Below the pieces are notes generated by a model. That model did no database searches. It was not told where the DNA came from and saw only the letters and a list, made by a program, of their open reading frames with translations. DNA of 64,000 nt from Paracoccus sp. TOH (GTDB taxonomy: Bacteria > Pseudomonadota > Alphaproteobacteria > Rhodobacterales > Rhodobacteraceae): positions 743,001-807,000 of the forward strand of contig NZ_CP098361.1 in the NCBI RefSeq assembly GCF_030388245.1, written 5' to 3'. Of this stretch, positions 1 through 8,192 are shown piece by piece (positions within the stretch are counted from its first letter, which is position 1; every line of letters begins with the position of its first letter). The position numbers and the translations under genes were made by a program.

Positions 1-192
1 GGACCTTCAGCCCTTCACGCCGCCATATCCGTTCCACGCGTTTATGATTTACATGCCAACCGGCGTTGTTCAGCAATCCGGTGATCATCCGATAGCCATA
101 TCGCCCGTAGGTGCGAGCGAGCGTGATGATGTCTTCCGTCAGCCGGTCGCGCAGGCGGCCTTTGCGCTGCCGGGGCGGAAGCACACTGACCA
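1..192 (-). mobile_element. IS3-family transposase OrfB fragment, cut by the window edge
   Basis: The minus-strand translation of about 60 residues contains YGRYGYRMITGLL and the stretch HKRVERIWRREGLKV, which is characteristic of the region between the helix-turn-helix and the DDE domain of IS3-family OrfB. The recognisable similarity starts near base 190 and runs off the left edge of the window. Sequence upstream (about 190-230) does not continue the usual OrfB N-terminus, so the 5' part has been lost or replaced. No terminal repeat is visible. It is a remnant as far as can be seen, although the rest lies outside the window. Confidence 0.75.
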
Positions 193-231
193 AGGAAAAG
201 CGATAGTGTGCGCATGGCATGAGGCAGATTA

Positions 232-265
232 GCTTATAGACAGTTACAATTTTTTGTCTATAAGC
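232..265. repeat. Palindrome, copy 1, downstream of the nucleotidyltransferase gene
   Basis: Two perfect 11-base arms, GCTTATAGACA (232-242) and TGTCTATAAGC (255-265), enclose a 12-base AT-rich loop. It begins 11 bases beyond the stop of the minus-strand gene at 276. No T-run follows it in the direction of transcription, so it is not a classical terminator. The same arms recur with one mismatch upstream of that gene (1353-1385). Confidence 0.7.
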
Positions 266-275
266 AAGGTTTGGC

Positions 276-1334
276 TCAACTTAGCTGGAGCTTCATCCGC
301 TCTTGCATCGCCTTGATCACCGGTTTTTTCAGCATGGCAACCCCTTCAAGAAGCTTGCTCCTCCAGTTCGGTCCCCGGTCCATCGCCTCGGTCCAGACCG
401 CCTCCAGCTCATAAGGGCGATCCTCCAGCAACACCTCGAGGAGGGCCTCCGCCTGGCGGATGTCCTTCCGGGCCTTCGCCTGACTCTCGGCCGTCTCGAT
501 CCTCATCCGGGAAACGATCAGCTTGTGGACCGCGTAGCGCTCCGGCGCCGGCACATTGATCGGCACGCCCAGCCCGTATAGGGCGACCGCGTTGATCTCG
601 CCGTAGATCAGGAAGTCGAGGTATCGCAGAAGTTGGGCATCGCTCTTCATTGCTTTCAACTCAGTAATGCTTCCGCGCTCTGGCCCGCGCAGCGGGCACA
701 GAAGATCGACGGCGAACTCCTCCTGATTTCCCACCCGGATGGCGTATCGCAGCGTTCGCCTCCCATCCATCGGCGATGGTATCGCCCTGAACCGCTCATC
801 TGCTCTCTGGAGGGTAGTGAGGAGATCCTGCTCGATGGCATCGTCGACCGCCAGCGAAATCGAGTGGAATTGCGCTATGTCAAGGTCCCCGGTCTGGCCT
901 GCCGTGTTGTCGAAACGCACCCCCAGCATAGGCGAATAGGTCTGAAATGCCGCCGATCCCACGACGACGGCCCTCAGCCGGAAGGCCCCGGCCTCTGCCA
1001 ACGTCGACATGATTTTTCCAGAGAGCGGATCCGGACCGGGCAGCCGGGCCGCACGCAGGGATCGGATCATGGCAAGGCGCTCGCCGCGCACGGCTTTCAG
1101 ATCGTGATGCTGATGCAATCGGGCCTGAACCTCGGAACTGTCCGGCCCCAAGTAGAGGTCTTTCTTCCTGACGCCATTCACCATGGGCATCTTCAGATAC
1201 CAGAACTCCCGGCCTCCGATCGTCTGCCGGTAGGGCGCGCCCCCGGCTTCGATCAGTTCCGCGTAAGACCCTGACCAGCTGCGATCGACCATGTCGGCGT
1301 AGAGCGTCTGCAAGGAAACGGGTAGACGGTCCAT
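276..1334 (-). CDS. GSU2403-type nucleotidyltransferase-fold protein
   Basis: A 352-residue protein resembling the GSU2403 / NTP_transf_8 group of nucleotidyltransferase-fold proteins, whose cellular role is not established. The nucleotidyltransferase signature is visible: a Gly-Ser pair at residues 126-127 in VVVGSAAFQ, and GDLDIA with Asp150 and Asp152 as the likely metal ligands. I chose the ATG at 1334 over a GTG six bases upstream because AGGAGG lies five bases before the ATG. Near-identical palindromes flank the gene on both sides, and the upstream one overlaps the probable promoter. It stands alone, with no partner gene on the same strand. An RNA- or tRNA-modifying or toxin-like role is possible because related folds serve in toxin systems, but that is inference. 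Confidence 0.8.
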   Translation of the reverse strand: MDRLPVSLQTLYADMVDRSWSGSYAELIEAGGAPYRQTIGGREFWYLKMPMVNGVRKKDLYLGPDSSEVQARLHQHHDLKAVRGERLAMIRSLRAARLPGPDPLSGKIMSTLAEAGAFRLRAVVVGSAAFQTYSPMLGVRFDNTAGQTGDLDIAQFHSISLAVDDAIEQDLLTTLQRADERFRAIPSPMDGRRTLRYAIRVGNQEEFAVDLLCPLRGPERGSITELKAMKSDAQLLRYLDFLIYGEINAVALYGLGVPINVPAPERYAVHKLIVSRMRIETAESQAKARKDIRQAEALLEVLLEDRPYELEAVWTEAMDRGPNWRSKLLEGVAMLKKPVIKAMQERMKLQLS

Positions 1335-1352
1335 AGGCACCTCCTGAAAGCC

Positions 1353-1385
1353 CTTGTAGACATAAATTTATTAATTGTCTATAAG
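1353..1385. promoter_or_regulatory. Palindrome, copy 2, in the promoter of the nucleotidyltransferase gene
   Basis: Arms CTTGTAGACA (1353-1362) and TGTCTATAAG (1376-1385) enclose a 13-base AT-only loop. They match copy 1 (232-265) except for one base. The site lies about 20 bases upstream of the ribosome binding site of the minus-strand gene, where an operator would be expected. I infer either autoregulation or a boundary repeat of a mobile cassette. Confidence 0.6.
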
Positions 1386-1430
1386 CGTCCAGAGCGGTCC
1401 TATCGTTTTTCCGTTGGAACCAACCGATTA

Positions 1431-1586
1431 TTACCGCGGCGACTGTGCCTTGATGCAGATTTTCTGGTCATTGACCAAGTCGTCGTGGAACGCGTGCCAG
1501 GTTTCGATGGCGATGCGCGCATCCCTGAGCGTGTCTTTCAGTTTATCGATGCCGTCATCAGTCAGGGCAGTGAGGGTATTGCTCAT
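1431..1586 (-). CDS. Short hypothetical ORF, possibly a gene fragment
   Basis: About 51 residues beginning MSNTLTALTDDGIDKLKD, a soluble, helix-rich composition. The frame stays open further upstream (to 1775) without a better start. No convincing ribosome binding site precedes the ATG at 1586. I do not recognise it. It could be the tail of a gene whose front was lost at the junction with the TetR pseudogene region. The rest of 1335-1880 shows nothing recognisable. Confidence 0.25.
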   Translation of the reverse strand: MSNTLTALTDDGIDKLKDTLRDARIAIETWHAFHDDLVNDQKICIKAQSPR

Positions 1587-1879
1587 GCGCCGAGCACAAG
1601 TCATGTTGTTTCCGAAGAGCGGAACACCCATGTTTGGCAGGGAAAGACTGCTGCCCATTTCAGTGTGATCAAGACGGTTGGCCGGCGCTGCGAGAACGGC
1701 AGGGAAGGTTGAGCGCGCTCGACATTGCGAAACAGTGTCCAATGCGCGCCCCCGCAACCAAAAATCACATTGCATTACAACCGCTTAAGCCTCCCCGGGA
1801 GGCCTATTGCATTTGTGCCCCAAACGCTCCGGAAGCATATCGGAAGCAACCGGGAGCGAACACCAGCGCAGAATCGGCG

Positions 1880-2215
1880 GGATCACAAATCCGTGCGGGG
1901 CAGCGTCGGCCCCTGCGATGATCGCCGATGGCGCGCAGGTGCGATGCTCGGCGGCGCGCTTCCACGACGAGGCGCCGGGCCGCGCAGGGCCTGTCCGAGA
2001 TGCTTGCAGCGGCGCGGGACGAGGGAGAGCTCGACCTGACCGACGCTTCCGTGGCGGCCGGGCAGTTCCTGTCCCTTCTGTGTGCTCGATCCACATGGAA
2101 CTGCTCTATGGGCCGGGACCCCTTGTCGGCTCGGGAGCGATCGGCCTGTCCGGGCTTCGGTTGCGCTCTTCCTTGACGGATATCGCCCGCGGCGGCAGCC
2201 TCGAGATCCCGGCGG
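1880..2215 (+). pseudogene. Decayed TetR/AcrR regulator, C-terminal part, two frameshifts
   Basis: Three reading frames in succession give pieces of a TetR C-terminal domain. The first has RFHDEAPGRA (around 1970), the second AAQGLSEMLAAARDEGELDL followed by VAAGQFLSL (around 1985-2080), and the third, after a stretch with IHMELLYG, has ASVALFLDGYRPR (around 2160-2200). This is the order seen in intact AcrR-type regulators. No N-terminal helix-turn-helix was found, so the gene is truncated as well as frameshifted. It lies just upstream of the cardiolipin synthase-like gene and may once have regulated it. Confidence 0.55.
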
Positions 2216-2254
2216 GGATCGGTCAGCGCCCCCAATCGGAGGAGGACAGGTTTC

Positions 2255-3790
2255 ATGCAGAAACTGAAATGGCTTTTGCTGGCAGTTCTGGTCGCTGGGG
2301 CGGCGATCCTGACCCTGCGCCTGATCTTTCCGCTGCCGGATGTTTCTGCCCGCCCGCATGAGACCTCGCTGCCGCCGGATGCGCAGGGCCGGATCGGCCG
2401 CGCTTTCGCGGATCGGATCTCGGCCCATCCCGGCCAGACCGGCGTGGTCGCGCTTGGCAACAGCCATGATGCGCTGGCCAGCCGTCTGACCCTGGCCGAT
2501 CTGGCCGAGACCTCGATCGACGCGCAATATTACATCTGGCACGACGACACTTCGGGCCTGCTGCTTCTGGACGCGTTGCACCGGGCGGCGCAGCGCGGCG
2601 TGCGGGTGCGGCTGCTTCTGGACGACAACGGCATCCCGGGGCTGGACCCTCTGCTGGCCACGCTGAACGCGCAGGAGAACTTCCAGATCCGGCTGTTCAA
2701 CCCCTCGACGGTGCGCAGCCCGAAATACCTGGGCTATGCCATCGACTTCTTCCGCATGAACCGCCGGATGCACAACAAGAGCATGATCGTGGACGGCAGT
2801 GCCGCGATCATCGGCGGGCGCAATATCGGCGACGAATATTTCCAGATCGGCAATGCCTTCTATCTCGACATGGACGCGGTCGCCGTGGGCCAGGTCGTGC
2901 CGGAGACCAGTGCGGTCTTCGACGCCTATTGGAACGCCGCCTCGGTCATCGAGCTTGAGCGGGTGGTCGGCGGCGCAGGCGATATCGCCGCCTTCGAGGC
3001 GCGGACCGCCGCCCTGCGCGAGACCGACGAGGCCCGCGAATTGCTGGGCGCGGTGGAAAGCAGCGCCCGCGCCGCCATCGAGGGGAGGGTGGCGCATGAA
3101 TGGACCCATGTGCAACTGGTGGCCGACGATCCGGCCAAGGGGCAGGGCATCGCCACCGAGGACCAACTGATGATCTCGCGCCTGGTGCAGACCCTCGGCG
3201 GGATCGAGACGCGGCTGGACCTGGTCTCGGCCTATTTCGTGCCGAGCCGCAGAGGCACCGATGTCTTCGCGGATCTGGCGCGCAGAGGCATCGAGGTCAA
3301 TATCCTGACCAATGCGCTGAACACGTCCGACGTGCTGCTGGTCCATGCCGGCTATACGAAATACCGCCGCGACCTGCTGCAGGCCGGCGTGAAGCTTTAC
3401 GAGCTGAAGCTGCGCGGGGCTCAATCCGACAAGCAGATCTTCCCGATGGGGGTTTCCGGTGCAAGCCTTCACGCCAAGACCTTCGCGGTCGATCACCGGC
3501 GCGTCTTCATCGGCTCGTTCAACTTCGATCCGCGCTCGGTCGATCTAAATTGCGAGATGGGCTTCCTGATCGACAGCCCTATGATGGCCGCGCAAGTCTC
3601 CACCGCCTTCGATGACACCATCCCGCTGGTCAGCTACCAGCCCGCGCTGACGCCCGAGGCCAACATGGTCTGGGTCGAGACCCTGCCCGAAGGCCGGACC
3701 GAGATCTACCAGCAGGAACCCGGCGCGACATGGCTCCAGCAGATCGCCATCGCGGTGATCGGTATCCTGCCGGTCGAATGGCTGTTGTGA
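2255..3790 (+). CDS. Phospholipase D-family cardiolipin synthase (ClsC-like)
   Basis: A 511-residue membrane-anchored protein of the phospholipase D superfamily. An N-terminal hydrophobic segment (about residues 6-25) is followed by two HKD motifs, His173-x-Lys175-x4-Asp180 in MHNKSMIVD and His406-x-Lys408-x4-Asp413 in HAKTFAVD, each followed by the usual GxxN/SFN loop. In this family the two motifs form one active site for phosphatidyl transfer, making cardiolipin from phosphatidylglycerol or phosphatidylethanolamine. The length and layout are closest to bacterial ClsC (YmdC). A strong GGAGGA lies about 12 bases before the ATG. No partner gene (ClsC often pairs with YmdB) is present. A different phospholipase D activity cannot be excluded. 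Confidence 0.82.
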   Translation: MQKLKWLLLAVLVAGAAILTLRLIFPLPDVSARPHETSLPPDAQGRIGRAFADRISAHPGQTGVVALGNSHDALASRLTLADLAETSIDAQYYIWHDDTSGLLLLDALHRAAQRGVRVRLLLDDNGIPGLDPLLATLNAQENFQIRLFNPSTVRSPKYLGYAIDFFRMNRRMHNKSMIVDGSAAIIGGRNIGDEYFQIGNAFYLDMDAVAVGQVVPETSAVFDAYWNAASVIELERVVGGAGDIAAFEARTAALRETDEARELLGAVESSARAAIEGRVAHEWTHVQLVADDPAKGQGIATEDQLMISRLVQTLGGIETRLDLVSAYFVPSRRGTDVFADLARRGIEVNILTNALNTSDVLLVHAGYTKYRRDLLQAGVKLYELKLRGAQSDKQIFPMGVSGASLHAKTFAVDHRRVFIGSFNFDPRSVDLNCEMGFLIDSPMMAAQVSTAFDDTIPLVSYQPALTPEANMVWVETLPEGRTEIYQQEPGATWLQQIAIAVIGILPVEWLL

Positions 3791-3914
3791 AGGTCGGAAG
3801 GGGGATTGGGATCCGCGATGGTGCAAGCGTGAAGGGCGGAAAGCCGCCATTCGTCGCAAGTGCTACTTGCAAAAAACAGGCTCCGCAAAGCGGTCATTCG
3901 GTTCAAGGAATCGT

Positions 3915-4100
3915 TTACATGATATCAGACGGTTTCTCGGAGATGTCGCGCATCACTGCCGCCACCATCTTACCGTCAGCGAGCCCCTGATTTAATGCCG
4001 TACACGTCTCTTCCACGAGTGCAGCGAGTCTTGCGAAGTTCACTTCTTCGCCCGCGACAGTCTTTCGGAAGGCGCTTCTTTTGACAGCTTTAGTTTTCAT
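3915..4100 (-). CDS. Small hypothetical protein (61 aa)
   Basis: A soluble 61-residue protein beginning MKTKAVKRSAFRKTVAGEE, with a basic N-terminus and a helical remainder. I do not recognise a family. The ATG at 4100 is preferred because GAGGG precedes it; a GTG nine bases upstream is possible but sits almost on top of GGAGG. Its leader abuts the end of an IS481 transposase scrap at about 4117, so the promoter may have been supplied or damaged by that junction. Confidence 0.45.
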   Translation of the reverse strand: MKTKAVKRSAFRKTVAGEEVNFARLAALVEETCTALNQGLADGKMVAAVMRDISEKPSDIM

Positions 4101-4116
4101 GTCCCTCACGTCCTCC

Positions 4117-4290
4117 CTATAGTGGCAGAAGCGTATGACGCCGGAATGCTACGACCATCGCCTCTTCGGCTTCGGTGAGGACGGTGGACCGCGGCTCCGA
4201 CGGTCCGGTCTTCATATCCTCGACCGTTGCGCGCTTGCGCCACTTCGCAACGGTCTTGGGGTTGATGCCCAGTTCCCGGCAACACCGTCC
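4117..4290 (-). mobile_element. IS481-family transposase remnant
   Basis: About 55 minus-strand residues including GINPKTVAKWRKRATVEDM and AFRRHTLLPL. This is the helix-turn-helix region and following linker of IS481-family transposases. The canonical LLPLDDC is cut to LLPL followed by a stop. The sequence upstream is frameshifted and fades out by about 4345. No DDE domain and no terminal repeats remain. Confidence 0.7.
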
Positions 4291-4368
4291 CCCGCGCTGC
4301 GCTGACCCGTCCGACCAGCTGGAAAGGGTGTCCGCTGGCTTGTTCCTTCGCCTCCGGCTTGGCCGGCT

Positions 4369-5508
4369 TCAGTTATCGAGGGGGCAAAGATCGGCAAGCG
4401 TCCGCGCGCCAAGAAAGCCCATCCCCGTCCGCATCTCGGCCAGGATGATCTCCAGCAGTCCCGCGGCGCCGGCCTCCCCTCCGGCGGCAAGGCCCCATAG
4501 CGGCGCGCGGCCCAACTGGACGGCCGAGGCGCCGAGGGCGAGGTATTTCAGCACGTCCGAGCCGCGCCGCACGCCGCTGTCGGCCAGCAGTTCGGGAACC
4601 GTGGCGGGATTGGCAGCGATGCGGTGCAGAGCCTCGGCGGTGGTCGGCAGGGCGTCGAAATTGCGCCCGCCATGGGTCGAGACCACGATGGCATCGGCGC
4701 CCTCGGCCTTGGCGCGCATGGCGTCCTCGGCGGACAGCACGCCCTTCAGGATGATCCGGCCCTGCCAGCCGTCACGCAGCGCGCGGAAATCCTGCCATGT
4801 CAGTGCCGGATCCAGGCGCAGCTCCTCGGCCATCACGGGCGACAGCAGGCCCGCGCGAAACTCGGGCGGATAGTGGCCATAGCTGGGCATTCCCCGGCGC
4901 AGGCCCGGCCGCAGGATCACCTCCCACAGCCAGCGCGGATGGCGCAGCATGTCGGTGACATTGCACGGCGTGGGCCGGAACGGCACGCCGAAGCCGTTGC
5001 GCTGGTTGTATTCGCGCTTGGGCGGCATTTGCGTGTCCACGGTCAGCACCAGCGTGTCGCAATCGCAAGCCGCGACACGGCGCAGCAACTCGGCGGTGCG
5101 GGCGCGGTCCTTCCAGACGTAAAGCTGGAACCACAGCTTGGCATCGGGGGCGCCGCGGCGGATGTCCTCGATCGGCTCAACCGATTGCGTCGAGACGGTG
5201 AAGGGTATGCCGAAGCGGCTGGCGGCACGGGCGAGTTTCGTCTCGCCCCTATCCGCCACCATGCCGGCCAGCGCGGTCGGTGCGATCACCAGCGGGGTCG
5301 GATGGCGGCGGCCTAGCAGGGTGGTCTCCAGCGAGGCGGGGCAGTCGCCGTTCAGGATGCGCGGCCGAAGCCGGACCCCGTCCAGCGAGGCGCGGATGCG
5401 GGCCAGCGAAACCTCGTCCTCGGTGCCCCGATCGATATAGTCAAACAGGCCCCTCGGCAGGCGCCGCCGCGCGGCCGCGCGGAAATCGTCCGTGTTCAGC
5501 GGCGCCAT
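4369..5508 (-). CDS. FMN-dependent alpha-hydroxy-acid oxidase/dehydrogenase (LldD-like)
   Basis: A 379-residue protein with the FMN alpha-hydroxyacid dehydrogenase fold (lactate, glycolate and mandelate oxidases). These enzymes oxidise L-2-hydroxy acids to 2-oxo acids. The N-terminus has the family's FDYIDRGTEDE, FMN-binding residues appear around TVSTQSVE and WFQLYVWKD, and the C-terminal core has ILKGVLSAEDAMRA followed by VVSTHGGRN, whose His is the catalytic base (normally in S-N-H-G-G-R; here Thr replaces Asn). It is the last gene of a six-gene operon, 12 bases after the DapA-like gene. The substrate cannot be read from sequence. The same operon encodes a D-2-hydroxyacid oxidase, so both stereoisomers may be handled. 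Confidence 0.85.
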   Translation of the reverse strand: MAPLNTDDFRAAARRRLPRGLFDYIDRGTEDEVSLARIRASLDGVRLRPRILNGDCPASLETTLLGRRHPTPLVIAPTALAGMVADRGETKLARAASRFGIPFTVSTQSVEPIEDIRRGAPDAKLWFQLYVWKDRARTAELLRRVAACDCDTLVLTVDTQMPPKREYNQRNGFGVPFRPTPCNVTDMLRHPRWLWEVILRPGLRRGMPSYGHYPPEFRAGLLSPVMAEELRLDPALTWQDFRALRDGWQGRIILKGVLSAEDAMRAKAEGADAIVVSTHGGRNFDALPTTAEALHRIAANPATVPELLADSGVRRGSDVLKYLALGASAVQLGRAPLWGLAAGGEAGAAGLLEIILAEMRTGMGFLGARTLADLCPLDN

Positions 5509-5520
5509 CCCCGGCGGTCC

Positions 5521-6411
5521 CTATGCGGCCAGCAGCTTTCTGACCTCGGTCCGCAGCCGGGCCGAGCGTTCGGGCTGACAGGCATCCAGCGGCATCAGCA
5601 CCTTTTGCGCGTCGATGCCGAACAGGTCCAGCACCGATTTCATCGGGCCGGGATTGGTCTCGCCGAAGGCCGCGTTCATCATCGGCAGGGCCTGGCGGTG
5701 CAGGGCCAGCGCGCCGGCCAGGTCGCCCGCGGCCAGCATGTCGTGCATCTTGACCCAGAAGGCCGGCAGCATCGAGGCGGTGACGATGATCCCGCCCTTT
5801 GCGCCGGCGGCCATATGCACGGGGAACAGCGAGTCCTCGCCGCTGAGGATGGTGAAGTCGTCGCCGACCCCCGCCGCGACCTGCAGGAAGTGATACATGT
5901 CGGTGTTGCACGCCTTCATGCCGACGATGTTGGGGTGCCGCGACAGCTCATGCGTGACCTCGGGCGGGATGGCGACGCGGGTGCGATAGGGGATCTCGTA
6001 GATCAGCACCGGCACCGGCGAGGCGTCGGCATAGCGCATGAAATAGTCGCGCAGCCCCATCGGCGTCGGATTGGTGTAATAGGGCGTCAGCACCAGCAGG
6101 CAACTGGCGCCGGCCGCGGCGTAATCCTTGCCGGCCTTGATGGCATCGTAATAGCCGGCATCCAGCACCCCGGCCATGACGGTCTGTCCGGCCTGGCTGC
6201 GTTCGGCGCAGACAGCCACGGCATCGACCCGCGTCGCATGCGGCAGCGCGCCGTATTCGCCGGTGCCGCCGATGGGCAGCACGCCCGTGCAGCCCCCGGC
6301 ATAGACGTGATCGACGAGTTTTGCCATGTCGCCGCGTGCCAGGCTGTCGTCGCCGTTCACAAGGGTCGGCAGGGCGGGGATGATCCCGCGAAGGTCTTTC
6401 GAAGTCAGCAT
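5521..6411 (-). CDS. DapA-fold lyase (dihydrodipicolinate synthase/N-acetylneuraminate lyase family)
   Basis: A 296-residue class I aldolase-type TIM barrel. The Schiff-base lysine is in GMKACNTD, the tyrosine in YEIPYRT, and the glycine-rich GGTGEYGAL corresponds to the GTTGE loop. Known members catalyse aldol cleavage of 2-oxo acids, or deamination of pyrroline-hydroxycarboxylates. Context (transporter plus two hydroxyacid oxidases) points to catabolism rather than lysine synthesis. It lies between the permease (17 bases) and the FMN oxidase (12 bases) and is surely co-transcribed. It is one of three DapA paralogues in this window (others at 18008 and 28517). Confidence 0.85.
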   Translation of the reverse strand: MLTSKDLRGIIPALPTLVNGDDSLARGDMAKLVDHVYAGGCTGVLPIGGTGEYGALPHATRVDAVAVCAERSQAGQTVMAGVLDAGYYDAIKAGKDYAAAGASCLLVLTPYYTNPTPMGLRDYFMRYADASPVPVLIYEIPYRTRVAIPPEVTHELSRHPNIVGMKACNTDMYHFLQVAAGVGDDFTILSGEDSLFPVHMAAGAKGGIIVTASMLPAFWVKMHDMLAAGDLAGALALHRQALPMMNAAFGETNPGPMKSVLDLFGIDAQKVLMPLDACQPERSARLRTEVRKLLAA

Positions 6412-6428
6412 TGTCTATCCGTTCAAGT

Positions 6429-8192
6429 TTATTTCTGGCGACGGTTCAGCAGTCCGACCGCGACGATCAGCACCGTCACGAACAGGAACAGGCAGGTCGA
6501 GACCGCGGCGAGCAGCGGCGAAATCGACAGCGATACCTCGTCCCAAAGCTGCTTGGGCAGGGTCGCGGACATGCCGCCCGAGGTGAAAAGCGCGATGGTC
6601 AGTTCATCGAAGCTGATGGTGAAGGCGAAAAGGAAGGCCGAGATCATGCCCGCGCCGATGATCGGCAGCGTGACCAGCCGCAGCGTGCGGATCGGCGTCG
6701 CGCCCAGGCTTTGCGCGGCCAGGTCCAGCCGGGTGTCGTAGTTGCGCAGCACCGACATGACCGTCAGCACCACATAGGGGACGGCGATGACCGTATGGCC
6801 GATGATCAGGCCCAAGTTGGTGCCGACCAGCCCGATCTTGGCATAAAGGTAGAACAGCCCGACCGACAGGATCATGTTCGGCATCACCACCGGCATCAGG
6901 GTAAAGGCCAGCAATGCCGTCTTGCCCCGCATCTTGCCGCGCACCATGAGGAAGGCGACAGGCGTGCCGATCAGCAGCGCCAGGACCGCGGTGCTGAAGC
7001 CGACGACCAGCGAGCGGGTCAGCGCGCTCATCCAGATCGGCGAGTTGAATATCTGCTGATACCATTTCAGGGTAAAGCCCTGCGGCGGCCAGTTCAGCCC
7101 GCTTTCCGCGAAGGACAGCGGGATCATCAGCAGCACCGGCAGCGTCATCACCGCCAGCAGCACAGTGACGAAGCCCACCAGCGGGCGCGGCGCGCCTTCG
7201 CGCGCGCGGCGGCGGGGAAACAGCCCGATGATCGCGTCCGAGGCATGGCCCAGCCCGGTCAGGATCGCATCTCCGATGCGCGAGAAGATCCTCTTGCGGC
7301 CGGGCCGGCCTTTCCTGGCCGAGGATTCGCCGGTCATGGTCGAAAGCCCGACGGCGCGGTCGTAAAGGACGAAGACCAGCAGCACGACCGCCAGCAGCAG
7401 CACGGCGACGGCGCTGGCAAAACCCCAGTTCATGGTCTGGATGATCTGCTCGATGATGATCTGGGTGATCATCGTCTCGCGACGGCCGCCCAGCAGGGCC
7501 GGGAAGATGAAGAAGCCGATGGCGGTGACGAAGACCATCAGCGCCCCCGAAGTCACGCCGGGGAAGGACAGCGGAAAGTAGATCTTCCAGAAGGCCATGC
7601 CGGGTTTGGCGCCCAGGGTCGAGGCGGCGCGGGTCAGGTTGCGGTCGATGTTCTCCATCACCGACAGCATGGTCAGCACCGCCAGCGGCAAGAGCGCGTG
7701 GACCATGCCGATGACGACGGCCGAGAAATTGTACATCAGCGCGATGGGCGCATCGGTGATGCCCAGCGTCTGCAACAGTTTGTTTACGACGCCGTTGCGG
7801 CCCAGCAGGATGATCCAGGCGAAGGCGCGCACCAGGAACGAGGTCCAGAAGGACAGCAGGATCCAGAACAGGATCCGGCCCTTTTTCGCTTTCGGCAGGA
7901 TCGAGATTAGATAGGCTACCGGATAGCCGGCGATGACGGCAAAGATCGTGGTCACGACCGAGATCTTCAGCGTCAGCATCATCACTGTCAGATAGACCGG
8001 TGTGCCGAGCAGGCGCTGGTAGTTTTCCAGCGTAAAGCCACCGCCCTTCTGGAAGGACAGCAGGAAAAGCTGCGCCGAAGGGTAGATCAGGAAGGTCACC
8101 AGCAGCAGCACCATCGGCGCGGCCATCAGAAGCTGCTTGCTTCTGCGGCTCATCGGCCTGCGGGTCGCAGCCGGGGCGGGGATGGCGGTCAT
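6429..8192 (-). CDS. Fused PotB+PotC-type ABC transporter permease
   Basis: A 587-residue membrane protein made of two binding-protein-dependent transport permeases joined end to end. The N-half (about residues 20-290) resembles PotB, with an EAA-type loop near AASTLGAKPGMAFWKIYFPL. A cytoplasmic linker of about 55 basic residues follows (near SARKGRPGRKR). The C-half (about 345-587) resembles PotC, with its EAA loop near AAQSLGATPIRTLRLVTLPI. Polyamine-type permeases are usually two separate genes, so the fusion is notable. Its start overlaps the ATPase stop by one base (TGATG), implying coupled translation. The complete importer is this gene plus the ATPase (8192) and the binding protein (9298). 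Confidence 0.88.
   Translation of the reverse strand: MTAIPAPAATRRPMSRRSKQLLMAAPMVLLLVTFLIYPSAQLFLLSFQKGGGFTLENYQRLLGTPVYLTVMMLTLKISVVTTIFAVIAGYPVAYLISILPKAKKGRILFWILLSFWTSFLVRAFAWIILLGRNGVVNKLLQTLGITDAPIALMYNFSAVVIGMVHALLPLAVLTMLSVMENIDRNLTRAASTLGAKPGMAFWKIYFPLSFPGVTSGALMVFVTAIGFFIFPALLGGRRETMITQIIIEQIIQTMNWGFASAVAVLLLAVVLLVFVLYDRAVGLSTMTGESSARKGRPGRKRIFSRIGDAILTGLGHASDAIIGLFPRRRAREGAPRPLVGFVTVLLAVMTLPVLLMIPLSFAESGLNWPPQGFTLKWYQQIFNSPIWMSALTRSLVVGFSTAVLALLIGTPVAFLMVRGKMRGKTALLAFTLMPVVMPNMILSVGLFYLYAKIGLVGTNLGLIIGHTVIAVPYVVLTVMSVLRNYDTRLDLAAQSLGATPIRTLRLVTLPIIGAGMISAFLFAFTISFDELTIALFTSGGMSATLPKQLWDEVSLSISPLLAAVSTCLFLFVTVLIVAVGLLNRRQK

Noticed and set aside
1883..3496. Long minus-strand frame opposite the cardiolipin synthase
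   Set aside because: It covers the antisense of the two HKD motifs and has shadow-type composition.
3868..3882. Palindrome GCAAGTGCTACTTGC followed by an A-run
   Set aside because: For a plus-strand terminator the run should be T; for the minus strand the T-run would precede the stem. Probably a chance palindrome.
6411..7910. Long plus-strand open frame opposite the fused permease, His/Gln/Arg-rich
   Set aside because: It is the antisense of a clear transporter gene. Composition (runs of Gln, His, Asp, Arg) is typical of GC-rich shadow frames and no domain is visible.
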